Below are positions 46,925-54,190 of a DNA stretch of 64,000 bases, piece after piece. The DNA is from Paenibacillus koleovorans NBRC 103111. Lineage in GTDB: Bacteria; Bacillota; Bacilli; Paenibacillales; NBRC-103111. The notes beneath the pieces were generated by a model. The model was not told where the DNA came from and ran no database searches. It saw only the letters and a list, made by a program, of their open reading frames with translations. Position 1 is the stretch's first letter, and each line of letters starts with the position of its first letter. The position numbers and the translations under genes are program-made. The stretch is from assembly GCF_004000845.1 (NCBI RefSeq), contig NZ_BIMA01000002.1, positions 85,260 to 149,259 on the forward strand. The letters are read 5' to 3'.

Positions 46925-46956
46925 TTGACCCTGACATCAATGGTATAGTTTACACT
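46925..46956 (+). promoter_or_regulatory. MerR-type promoter with 20-bp spacer
   Basis: TTGACC (46925-46930) and TACACT (46951-46956) are 20 bp apart, the overlong spacing typical of promoters activated by MerR proteins. The spacer carries imperfect ACC...GGT symmetry. It lies 35 nt before the MerR start codon. Confidence 0.6.
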
Positions 46957-46991
46957 AAAGGAAGCCGAGAGGAAAGGAGGCGAGCGATCCG

Positions 46992-47360
46992 GTGCGAATC
47001 GGGGAATTGGCCAAGCGGACGGGCGTCAGCATAAGGTCGCTGCGGTATTATGAGCTGCAGGGCTTGCTAAGCTCCGACCGGGAAGAAAACGGGTATCGCG
47101 TGTACTCCGAGCTAGCTGTCGAGCAAGTGAATACGATTCAATTTTACATTCGACTGGGCCTCTCGACGGAAGAGATTGCCGGTTTTCTGCATTGCGTCCT
47201 GATCAAAAAAGAAGCGTTCTGCGAGCAAGTGCTTCCGGTGTACCGAAACAAGCTGGAGCAGCTCGACCGCCAAATCGCCCAGCTCGAGATGATCCGCGCG
47301 AATTTGAAGGAACGGATCGCTCACCTGCAAGCCGAGGCTACGGAAGCAACAACTCAATGA
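46992..47360 (+). CDS. MerR-family regulator with two cysteines
   Basis: 122 residues from GTG at 46992 (AAAGGAGG upstream). The N-terminal MerR helix-turn-helix reads RIGELAKRTGVSIRSLRYYELQGLL and continues with ENGYRVY. The dimerisation helix follows (KLEQLDRQIAQLEMIRANLKERI). Cys68 and Cys77 (LHCVLIKKEAFCEQ) lie between the DNA-binding domain and the coiled coil, a location where other MerR proteins bind metals or sense thiols. Autoregulation is likely from the 20-bp-spacer promoter. It is followed 15 nt later by a thioredoxin gene and diverges from yojF-bshB2. Confidence 0.85.
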   Translation: MRIGELAKRTGVSIRSLRYYELQGLLSSDREENGYRVYSELAVEQVNTIQFYIRLGLSTEEIAGFLHCVLIKKEAFCEQVLPVYRNKLEQLDRQIAQLEMIRANLKERIAHLQAEATEATTQ

Positions 47361-47375
47361 AGGAGGCCGATTCCA

Positions 47376-47705
47376 ATGGCCATCGAATGGATTACGGAGC
47401 AGCACTATCACCAGGAGGTTGGCGCCGCCAAAGTGACGCTCATCGATTTCACGAGCGCCTGGTGCCCGCCATGCAAGCTTCTGCTTCCGCTGCTGGAGGA
47501 GCTCCAGCGGGAGCTCGGCGAAGAGCCGGTACGCATCATGAAAGTAAATGCCGACGAAGCGCCGAGCGTCGTCACCGAGCTTGGCATTATGGGGTTGCCT
47601 ACCGTCATGCTGTACAGGGACGGTCAACCCGTGGAGAAGCTGGTCGGGCTGAGACCGAAGTCGGTCTACCGATCCGCGATTACTCGCGGTCTTCAGATGG
47701 CTTGA
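47376..47705 (+). CDS. Thioredoxin with WCPPC active site
   Basis: 109 residues. The redox motif is AWCPPCK (Cys30, Cys33), where the common thioredoxin has WCGPC, and the cis-proline loop is MGLPTVMLYRDGQ. The second proline usually shifts redox potential toward a more oxidising value, as in some specialised thioredoxins. No signal peptide or membrane segment, so cytoplasmic. It is co-transcribed with the MerR gene (15-nt gap, AAGGAGG site) and probably controlled by it. The 3' end overlaps 26 bases of the decayed gene on the opposite strand. Confidence 0.88.
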   Translation: MAIEWITEQHYHQEVGAAKVTLIDFTSAWCPPCKLLLPLLEELQRELGEEPVRIMKVNADEAPSVVTELGIMGLPTVMLYRDGQPVEKLVGLRPKSVYRSAITRGLQMA

Positions 47706-48259
47706 CCACCCAATCGTCATACAGGCGGGAGTCGAAGCTGTCGGCTGGCATCAGACCCGGAATGCGATGAACCGCGCTGACTACCAATGGCGAAGCATTC
47801 GACTCGTCGAATCTCGCCAGCTCCACCCACTCCGCACCGGCTGCATCGTCGCTTTCGCGATAAGTGGCCGGTTTTTCGTCGGGAGGCAACTGAACATGAA
47901 AGAACAAGGCGATATGCTGAATGTGAGTGTGAGTGTGCTCTATCAGCAAAAGCCGGACTACTTCCTGTGGAGTTTCCAATACAAAGCCTCCCTCGAATCC
48001 CTTGCGATAGGCAGGAGGAACAAACCATCCCGCTTGCCACACCTTAGCGTTCCCGGCTCTTTGCGCACCCGCCAATTCATCAAACCCGCCATCACCCACG
48101 AACGCACATTCCACCGGACGCACACCCAATCTTTCGGTAGCTAGCTCGTATATTCGGGTGATCGTATTCCAGCTTCTCTCGGCTTACTTTGCGAACGCCA
48201 TCCGCATATTCGCTCACCAGCGTTTCGAACAAATCGAACAATACGGCTTTTACTTTCAC
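47680..48259 (-). pseudogene. Chimeric remnant: HAD phosphatase fragments fused to a NUDIX C-terminus
   Basis: Start GTG at 48259 with a GAGGTG site encodes a HAD-like N-terminus, KAVLFDLFETLVSEYADG. The frame then breaks near 48180; the next frame gives RIYELATERLGVRP followed by VGDGGFDELAGAQ and AGWFVPP, the C-terminal HAD motif. The 100 or more residues of cap and core that should separate them are missing. The same frame runs on through FVLETPQEVVRLL into HTHIQHIALFFHVQL, YRESDD and AEWVELARFDE, the late part of a NUDIX protein without any NUDIX box. Both parents are therefore truncated. The HTHTHIQH joint is encoded by a CACACT/CACATT short repeat, a likely deletion junction. Confidence 0.7.
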
Positions 48260-48319
48260 TTAGGCACCTCGCTGGAAAAGGTTGGCTTTCCCATCCATTA
48301 TAGAGCAGCCCGCCACCGA

Positions 48320-49603
48320 TTACACCAATTCTTTCAATACCGTCTCAATCACTTCCAGCGTATAGTCGATATCCGCGTCCGTATGGCTGTAGCTGACGTG
48401 GTTGCGCTTGATATTCATAGGCATTTTGAAAATACCGCGTTCGATCAGCTTCTTCCGGTAGTTGACGTACAGGCCGGCGTCGTTTTTCTCCAGGTCGGAA
48501 TAGTTAAGCGGCTCGAAATCCATAAAATAAGTCGTCCAAACCGAACCGAAGCCGGCTACATATGCACGGATTCCCAGACGGCTGTGGATGTCGCGGATGC
48601 CGCTGCGTATTTTCTCTCCCAGACGGTAAATATGCTCATGCACCGGCTCGTTCTCCATCATCTCGATCGTGGCGATCGAAGCGGCCGTCCCGACGGCATG
48701 GCCATTGTAAGTGCCCGCGAACCAGACGTCGCCGCCAGGCTGCGTATTGAAGCGCTGCATGTACTCGCGTTTGCCGGCGATCGCCGCGATCGGGTAGCCG
48801 TTCGCCATCGCCTTGCCCATCGTCGTCAAGTCCGGCGTCACGCCTGCCACTTGCTGGAAGCCTCCGATGCTGTGACGGAAGCCGGTGATCACTTCGTCGA
48901 AGATCAAGATTACGCCATGGGCGCTGCACAGCTCGCGCAATCCTTGCAGGAAGCCGGGCAGCGGCATGATACAACCGATATTATGCGGGACGGGCTCAAC
49001 GATCAGCGCGGCGACTTCACCCTTGTTCGCCTGCAGCGTCGATTCGACGCTGTCGAGATCGTTGTAGGTGCAGACTAGCGTGTTGTCGATCGCCTCGTCC
49101 ATCATACCGGCCGATCCCGGGTCGCGTTTGCCTATCATGTCCCAGGCGCTGAGCATATTGCGAGCTACATAATCATGCCAGCCATGGTAACAGCCTTGGA
49201 ACTTGATCAGCTTCTTCCTGCCGGTGATCGCGCGAGACAACCGAATGGCGTGATACGTCGCCTCGGAGCCGGAGTTGCAGAACAACACTTGATCGGCGGA
49301 CGGAACATGCTTGCATATTTTGCGCGCCAGCTCGACCTCGAGATCGGTACAGCCTACGCCGTACAAGTCGGTACGTCCGATCGCCTCGATAACTTTTCCA
49401 TTCACATACGAATGGTTGTGACCAAGAATGAACGGACCGAAGGCGGCTTGGTAATCGATATATTTTTTGCCGTCCGCATCATAAATATAGGCGCCCTCCC
49501 CTTTCGTAAAAACGAGGAACGGATCGACATTCCGGATAGACGTATGGACGCCGCCCGGCGTGTATTTTTTGGACTCTTCGTGAAGCTGTGTATTTTTGGA
49601 CAT
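48320..49603 (-). CDS. Class III aminotransferase (glutamate-1-semialdehyde-aminomutase-like)
   Basis: 427 residues from ATG at 49603 with AGGAGGAG at good spacing; an open frame continues to 49654 without a site. Motifs: YTPGGVHTSIRNVDPFLVF, LFCNSGSEATYHAIRLSR, FQGCYHGWHDY, LIFDEVITGFRHSIGG and the PLP-lysine segment DLTTMGKAMANGYPIAA. These resemble glutamate-1-semialdehyde aminomutase and related class III enzymes. A true HemL normally sits with other heme genes, so this is more likely a catabolic aminotransferase for an amino sugar or amino acid derivative. It is divergent from the SDR-IclR-dehydratase genes. Confidence 0.88.
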   Translation of the reverse strand: MSKNTQLHEESKKYTPGGVHTSIRNVDPFLVFTKGEGAYIYDADGKKYIDYQAAFGPFILGHNHSYVNGKVIEAIGRTDLYGVGCTDLEVELARKICKHVPSADQVLFCNSGSEATYHAIRLSRAITGRKKLIKFQGCYHGWHDYVARNMLSAWDMIGKRDPGSAGMMDEAIDNTLVCTYNDLDSVESTLQANKGEVAALIVEPVPHNIGCIMPLPGFLQGLRELCSAHGVILIFDEVITGFRHSIGGFQQVAGVTPDLTTMGKAMANGYPIAAIAGKREYMQRFNTQPGGDVWFAGTYNGHAVGTAASIATIEMMENEPVHEHIYRLGEKIRSGIRDIHSRLGIRAYVAGFGSVWTTYFMDFEPLNYSDLEKNDAGLYVNYRKKLIERGIFKMPMNIKRNHVSYSHTDADIDYTLEVIETVLKELV

Positions 49604-49633
49604 GGGACTCCTCCTAGAAAGGTATTGTAAATC

Positions 49634-49649
49634 ATTCAATATGTTGAAT
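49634..49649. promoter_or_regulatory. Candidate operator, palindrome A
   Basis: ATTCAATATGTTGAAT is an inverted repeat (ATTCAA/TTGAAT arms). It lies 30 bp upstream of the aminotransferase start, where a regulator of the divergent genes could bind. Confidence 0.4.
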
Positions 49650-49772
49650 ATCATTCAAGAGTACTGATAGTGTCATTATAGGAGTGCTTGGATCATCAGT
49701 CAATATGCACTGTGCAGCTTAAAATTCGTTTGACAGCCGTTCGCTCAAGAAGTAAATTGAGGATATCAGTTG

Positions 49773-49786
49773 TTCAACCTATTGAT
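49773..49786. promoter_or_regulatory. Candidate operator, palindrome B
   Basis: TTCAACCTATTGAT repeats the TTCAA-N4-TTGAA layout of palindrome A with one arm mismatch. It lies about 40 bp before the SDR start codon. Confidence 0.35.
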
Positions 49787-49826
49787 AACCATTTAATGTG
49801 CGAACAAATCTGAAGGAGAGTCGATC

Positions 49827-50603
49827 ATGAGATTACAAGGAAAGCGCGTGTTGGTTACCGGCGGGGCTCGCGGGATCGGACTCGGGATCGCAGAGCGGTT
49901 CGTTCGAGAAGGGGCGTCCGTATTTTTACTGGATGTTCGCGAGGAAGCTTTGGCCGCAGCCGTTAACCAATTGAACGCTCATCAGACGGAGGGCAGAAGC
50001 TCGACCCAAGCTTACGGCGAACTATGCGATCTGGGGAATCCGGAACAAATAACGCGAGTTGCACAAAAAGCGTGGCAAACCTTAGGCGGGATCGATGTTC
50101 TGATCAACAATGCGGGCATCGCGACGCGAGAGCCATTTACTTCGATCCCCTACGAACGATGGCAGCAAATCTTAAACGTCAACTTAACAGCGATGTTCCA
50201 GCTCAGCCAATGGGTGGCGAATCGGATAATCGCGGACAAGCTGTCGGGCTCCATCGTTAATATGGCATCCAAAAACGGTCTCGCCGGCAGCACGAAGCTG
50301 GCCCATTACAACGCTTCGAAAGGCGGTGTTGTACTCTTGACCCAGTCCATGGCCGTCGAGCTGGCTCCTCATGGAATTCGCGTCAACGCCGTAGCGCCGG
50401 GCTTCATCGATACCCCGCTCGATCGCGAGCTGAAGCAGAAAGAAAAATTGAATTTGACTGCACGTACGCCGATGGGACGCCTGGGCACGATCGAGGAGAC
50501 GGCGAACGCCTTTCTTTTCCTCGCTTCCGACGAATCCTCATACATTACCGGCACCACATTAGTCGTAGACGGCGGGCACTTGGCGAATGCCGGAGAGCTG
50601 TAA
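49827..50603 (+). CDS. Short-chain dehydrogenase/reductase
   Basis: 258 residues. The cofactor motif is VTGGARGIGLGIAE, with NNAGIA in the middle and the catalytic YNASK. The final part (RVNAVAPGFIDTPL, then FLASDESSYITGTTLVVDGG) is standard for classical SDRs. It is probably an NAD(P)-dependent dehydrogenase of a sugar or hydroxy acid. Its neighbours (IclR regulator, IlvD/Edd-family dehydratase, amidohydrolase) suggest oxidation of an aldose or uronate at the head of a non-phosphorylative route. ATG at 49827 has GAAGGAGA. Confidence 0.9.
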   Translation: MRLQGKRVLVTGGARGIGLGIAERFVREGASVFLLDVREEALAAAVNQLNAHQTEGRSSTQAYGELCDLGNPEQITRVAQKAWQTLGGIDVLINNAGIATREPFTSIPYERWQQILNVNLTAMFQLSQWVANRIIADKLSGSIVNMASKNGLAGSTKLAHYNASKGGVVLLTQSMAVELAPHGIRVNAVAPGFIDTPLDRELKQKEKLNLTARTPMGRLGTIEETANAFLFLASDESSYITGTTLVVDGGHLANAGEL

Positions 50604-50629
50604 GCCGACCTACAGAAGGAGTTGGTCCC

Positions 50630-51406
50630 ATGGCCCAAGGTACAAAAGATTATTCCGTTCCTGCACTGGATAAAGCGATTGCGATTCTGAATGCCCTGAC
50701 GGAAGAAGAATTGACAATCGGCGATTTGCACGGCCGGCTGAATTTGCCCAAAACAACGACCTTCGTCATTCTAAATACGCTGGAGCAGTATCAGATTATC
50801 GGCAAAACCGCGGATGGCAAATATAGGCTCGGACCCGGCGTAATGCGGTGGTCGAACCGTTATCTCAATTCGATGGATCTAGTTCAACTCGCTCGTCCGC
50901 ATCTTCAGAGGCTGGTCGAGACCACACCCTATACGGCGCACTTGGCCGTCCTTGTGAATCAGCAGCCGGTTTATTGCGATAAAGTAGAAGGCTCCGGCTT
51001 CGTTCGTTTCGCCACCTCGGTCGGCCAATCGCAGCCACTGTACCGATCGAGCGTCGGTAAAGCGCTGGCTTCGGGCATGAGCGACGAAGACATCGTCCGA
51101 GCGTTGCCAGAGCAGCTGACCGGATATACAACCAAAAGCATCCGAAGCGTCGAGCAGTTTATGGAAGAAGTCCGTTTTGTGCGGGAGCATGGTTTTTCGT
51201 TAGAGGACGAGGAGTTCGAAGAAGGCATCCGCTGTATCGGGGCACCGATTCGCGACGTTTCTGGCTCTATTGTCGCCTCCATGAGCATCACCGCTCTCAG
51301 CAAGGACTTGCCGGCTGTGAAGTTTATGACGATCGGCGAGAAAGTAAAAGCGACTGCGCAACGGATTTCGGTCGATCTCGGCTATCACACTGCTCTGAAC
51401 CAATAA
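50630..51406 (+). CDS. IclR-family regulator
   Basis: 258 residues, ATG at 50630 with AAGGAG. The N-terminal winged helix contains ALDKAIAILNALTEEELTIG and LNLPKTTTFVILNTLEQYQII; the C-terminal effector-binding domain contains SVGQSQPLYRSSVGKALASGM and DVSGSIVASMSITAL, as in IclR/KdgR proteins. These regulators usually respond to intermediates of aromatic or sugar-acid catabolism. It is embedded between the SDR and dehydratase genes, so autoregulation of this cluster is likely. Palindromes at 49634-49649 and 49773-49786 are candidate binding sites. Confidence 0.9.
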   Translation: MAQGTKDYSVPALDKAIAILNALTEEELTIGDLHGRLNLPKTTTFVILNTLEQYQIIGKTADGKYRLGPGVMRWSNRYLNSMDLVQLARPHLQRLVETTPYTAHLAVLVNQQPVYCDKVEGSGFVRFATSVGQSQPLYRSSVGKALASGMSDEDIVRALPEQLTGYTTKSIRSVEQFMEEVRFVREHGFSLEDEEFEEGIRCIGAPIRDVSGSIVASMSITALSKDLPAVKFMTIGEKVKATAQRISVDLGYHTALNQ

Positions 51407-51439
51407 TTCCCTTATTTTTGAAGAAAGAAGGAATGTATC

Positions 51440-53191
51440 ATGTCGGATCCATACCAACCTGGCGGCCCTTACAGAGGGCAAAAGTTTTTTGCGGAACCGG
51501 ACATCTGGGGGTTCGTTCGCCGTTCGTTTACGAAATCGATGGGCTACACTGACGAGGACTTGAAGAAGCCGGTCATCGGCATCTGCAATACGTTCAGCGA
51601 GCTGAACAAGTGCCATTCGCACTTCCGCGAGCTGACCGAATGGGTGAAACGCGGTGTCTGGCAAGCCGGCGGAACTCCGATGGAATTCCCCACCATCTCG
51701 CTCGGCGAGCCGTATGTCAGACCGACGACGATGCTCTTGCGCAACTTGGCCGCGATGGATACCGAGGAGATGATTAGAGCACATCCGCTCGCAGGTGTGG
51801 TCCTGATCGGGGGATGCGACAAAATGGTGCCGGCGCAGCTGATGGCCGCCGTGAGCGCGAACGTCCCGGCAATTGTGCTGACCGGTGGGCCTATGCTGAG
51901 CGGCCGTGTCGAAGGGCAATCGGTCGGCGCTTGCACGGACTGCTACCGCTTCAATCTGGAGCACTTAGCAGGCAACATTACCGACGCCCAGCTGTCGGAA
52001 GCCGAGAACGGCATCGTGCGCAGCGACGGCCATTGCCAAGTGATGGGCACCGCCAGCACGATGGCTTCGATCGCCGAAGCGCTTGGCATGACGCTGCCCG
52101 GCTGCGCGGCGATTCCAGCACCGGATTCCCGCCGCCGCCATATGGCCGAGCGGACCGGCAAACAAATCGTCGAGCTCGTCCGGCAAGGCATCAAACCGAC
52201 CGACATCATCACGCCGAAGTCGCTCGATAACGCGATCCGTGTCACGATGGCGAGCGGCGGCTCGACGAATGCGATCATCCATCTGATCGCCATCGCCGGC
52301 CGGCTCGGTTATCGGATCAAGCTGGAGCAGTTCGATGAGCTTGCGTCTGCGACGCCGTTCCTGCTCAATGTAAGGCCTTCCGGCAAATATTTGATGGAAG
52401 AGTATTTCGAAGCCGGCGGTGTCCCCGCCCTCATGAAAGTGCTGGAGCCTCTCTTGCACACCGATTGTTTGACCGTAACCGGTCGGACGGTGGCGGAGAA
52501 TTTGGCGGACGTGGCAATACCGAGCGGCGACGTAATCTTCCCGCTCGACCGGCCGCTGCAGCCGCAGGGCGGCGTCGCCGTGCTGCGCGGCAACCTCGCC
52601 CCGAACGGCGCGCTGATCAAGCAGACGGCGGTGTCGCCGCATCTGCGCCGGCATCGCGGCCGCGCCGTAGTGTTCAACTCGCCGGCCGATCTGGATGCGC
52701 GCATCCATGATCCGGCGCTCGAGGTCGACGAGCACAGCGTGCTTGTACTCATGAACGCCGGGCTGAAGGGCGCGCCGGGCATGCCCGAGATCGGGCAAAT
52801 CCCGATCCCGCAAAAGCTGCTCGTGCGCGGCATCCGCGACATGGTGCGCATCTCCGACGCGCGGATCAGCGGCACCTCCTACGGAGCGCTGATCGTGCAT
52901 GTCGCGCCGGAGGCCGCTGTCGGCGGCCCCCTCGCCCTCGTCGAGGACGGTGACGAGATTGAGCTCGACATCGACACGCGCAAGCTGGAGCTGCATGTGA
53001 ACTCGGTTGAGCTCGAAGGGCGGCGCAGCCGCTGGGTCGCCCCGCCTCCCGCCTATACGCGAGGTTATGGGCTGCTCTTCCTCGAGAGCGTCCTGCAGGC
53101 GGACGAAGGCTGCGACTTCGATTTCCTGCTGCCACAAGAGCTGCGCGGTGAGACGCCAATCGGCATCCGGAAAGGAGCGACGACCGGATGA
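51440..53191 (+). CDS. IlvD/Edd-family dehydratase, probably sugar-acid specific
   Basis: 583 residues. Candidate iron-sulfur cysteines are C58 (SELNKCHSHF), C126 (GGCDKM) and C199 (DGHCQVMGTASTMAS), the arrangement used by the pentonate/xylonate dehydratases of the IlvD/Edd superfamily. Sequence beyond, such as VTMASGGSTNAIIHLIAI and VRISDARISGTSYG, fits the family. The isoleucine/valine IlvD is possible, but the linkage to an SDR, IclR regulator and amidohydrolase argues for a sugar acid as substrate. It overlaps the next gene by four bases (ATGA). The start ATG is preceded by GAAAGAAGGA. Confidence 0.85.
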   Translation: MSDPYQPGGPYRGQKFFAEPDIWGFVRRSFTKSMGYTDEDLKKPVIGICNTFSELNKCHSHFRELTEWVKRGVWQAGGTPMEFPTISLGEPYVRPTTMLLRNLAAMDTEEMIRAHPLAGVVLIGGCDKMVPAQLMAAVSANVPAIVLTGGPMLSGRVEGQSVGACTDCYRFNLEHLAGNITDAQLSEAENGIVRSDGHCQVMGTASTMASIAEALGMTLPGCAAIPAPDSRRRHMAERTGKQIVELVRQGIKPTDIITPKSLDNAIRVTMASGGSTNAIIHLIAIAGRLGYRIKLEQFDELASATPFLLNVRPSGKYLMEEYFEAGGVPALMKVLEPLLHTDCLTVTGRTVAENLADVAIPSGDVIFPLDRPLQPQGGVAVLRGNLAPNGALIKQTAVSPHLRRHRGRAVVFNSPADLDARIHDPALEVDEHSVLVLMNAGLKGAPGMPEIGQIPIPQKLLVRGIRDMVRISDARISGTSYGALIVHVAPEAAVGGPLALVEDGDEIELDIDTRKLELHVNSVELEGRRSRWVAPPPAYTRGYGLLFLESVLQADEGCDFDFLLPQELRGETPIGIRKGATTG

Positions 53192-54027
53192 TCTTCGATT
53201 GCCATACGCATCTGTTCCTCCCCGGCCAAGTCGGTGGGCCGACCTTGGCCGCCAGTCGCCGCAACTGGGGGCCGAAGGGCGACATGCTCGCCACCCCGGA
53301 GCAGCACGAAGCGGCGGTCGCCGGCCTGGACGGCGCCATCGTGCTTGCCTTCGATGCGCCGGCGGTCGGCATCGACGTGCCTAACAGCGTGGTTGCCGAG
53401 TACGTCGCCGGCAAGCCCGGGCTGTTCGGGTTCGCAAGCGTCGATCCGAACCGCCCCGAGGCGCCGCGCCTGCTGGAGGAGGCGATTCGCGAATACGGCT
53501 TGAGCGGACTGAAGCTCGGCCCGATCTACCAGAACTTTTATCCGGACGATCGCCGGCATTTCGACTTTTACGCCAAGGCGGATGAGCTGAAGCTCCCGAT
53601 CATGTGGCATCAAGGCACTTCTTTCGTGCCTGAAGGCTATCTGGACGCTTCCCGTCCGGCTGCGCTCGACCCGATCGCTCGAGCGTTCCCGAGCTTGAAA
53701 ATGATCATCGCCCACATGGGGCATCCGTGGGTGGACGAATGCATCGCCGTCGTGCGCAAAAACACGAACATGTACATGGATTTATCGGCGCTCGCCGGTC
53801 GTCCGTGGCAGTTCTACAATGCGCTCGTCAGTGCAATGGAGTACGGTGTCACGCACAAAATTTTGCTCGGCTCCGACTTCCCTTTCTTCACCGCCGAGCA
53901 GACGATCGCCAAGCTGTGGGACATCAACCACCTTGTGGAGGGCACCAAGATGCCGCGAATTACGGATGCCATCATCGAGGACATCATTCACCGCAATACC
54001 CCTGAGCTGCTTGGCCTCCAAGCTTAA
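53188..54027 (+). CDS. Amidohydrolase-2 family protein, possible lactonase or decarboxylase
   Basis: 279 residues. IFDCHTHLF at the start is the HxH metal pair; MWHQGTS, IIAHMGHPWVD and LLGSDFPF are the later metal/catalytic strands of the amidohydrolase superfamily. Translational coupling with the dehydratase gene through a four-base overlap suggests a joint pathway. Family members near sugar-acid genes often act as lactone hydrolases, others as decarboxylases; I cannot decide. It is the last gene of the unit and is followed by a hairpin. Confidence 0.82.
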   Translation: MIFDCHTHLFLPGQVGGPTLAASRRNWGPKGDMLATPEQHEAAVAGLDGAIVLAFDAPAVGIDVPNSVVAEYVAGKPGLFGFASVDPNRPEAPRLLEEAIREYGLSGLKLGPIYQNFYPDDRRHFDFYAKADELKLPIMWHQGTSFVPEGYLDASRPAALDPIARAFPSLKMIIAHMGHPWVDECIAVVRKNTNMYMDLSALAGRPWQFYNALVSAMEYGVTHKILLGSDFPFFTAEQTIAKLWDINHLVEGTKMPRITDAIIEDIIHRNTPELLGLQA

Positions 54028-54033
54028 CACACG

Positions 54034-54081
54034 AAGAGCCGGATCGATCGCCTCCTCTGCGAACGAACCCGGCTCTTTCCT
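54034..54081 (+). terminator. Terminator after the amidohydrolase gene
   Basis: GAGCCGG pairs with CCGGCTC over a 26-base loop region followed by TTTCC and TTTTTT. The stem is short relative to its loop, so it may be imperfect. Confidence 0.55.
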
Positions 54082-54190
54082 TTTTTCTATTGCCGCGTAG
54101 CCAGCTCCTGAGAACTCCTCCCTAACCGGCTTGCCCTCACGGAACCGACCTCCACGCTCTTTTGGGGCGGCATCTGTCGATTCCTCCTTG

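Noticed and set aside
49631..49660. FadR operator (TCATTCA repeats)
   Set aside because: The two TCATTCA words are direct, not the inverted TGAATGA-N4-TCATTCA layout; the embedded TTCAA-N4-TTGAA palindrome is a better reading.
51965..53137. 390-residue minus-strand frame opposite the dehydratase
   Set aside because: Shadow of the IlvD/Edd-family gene.
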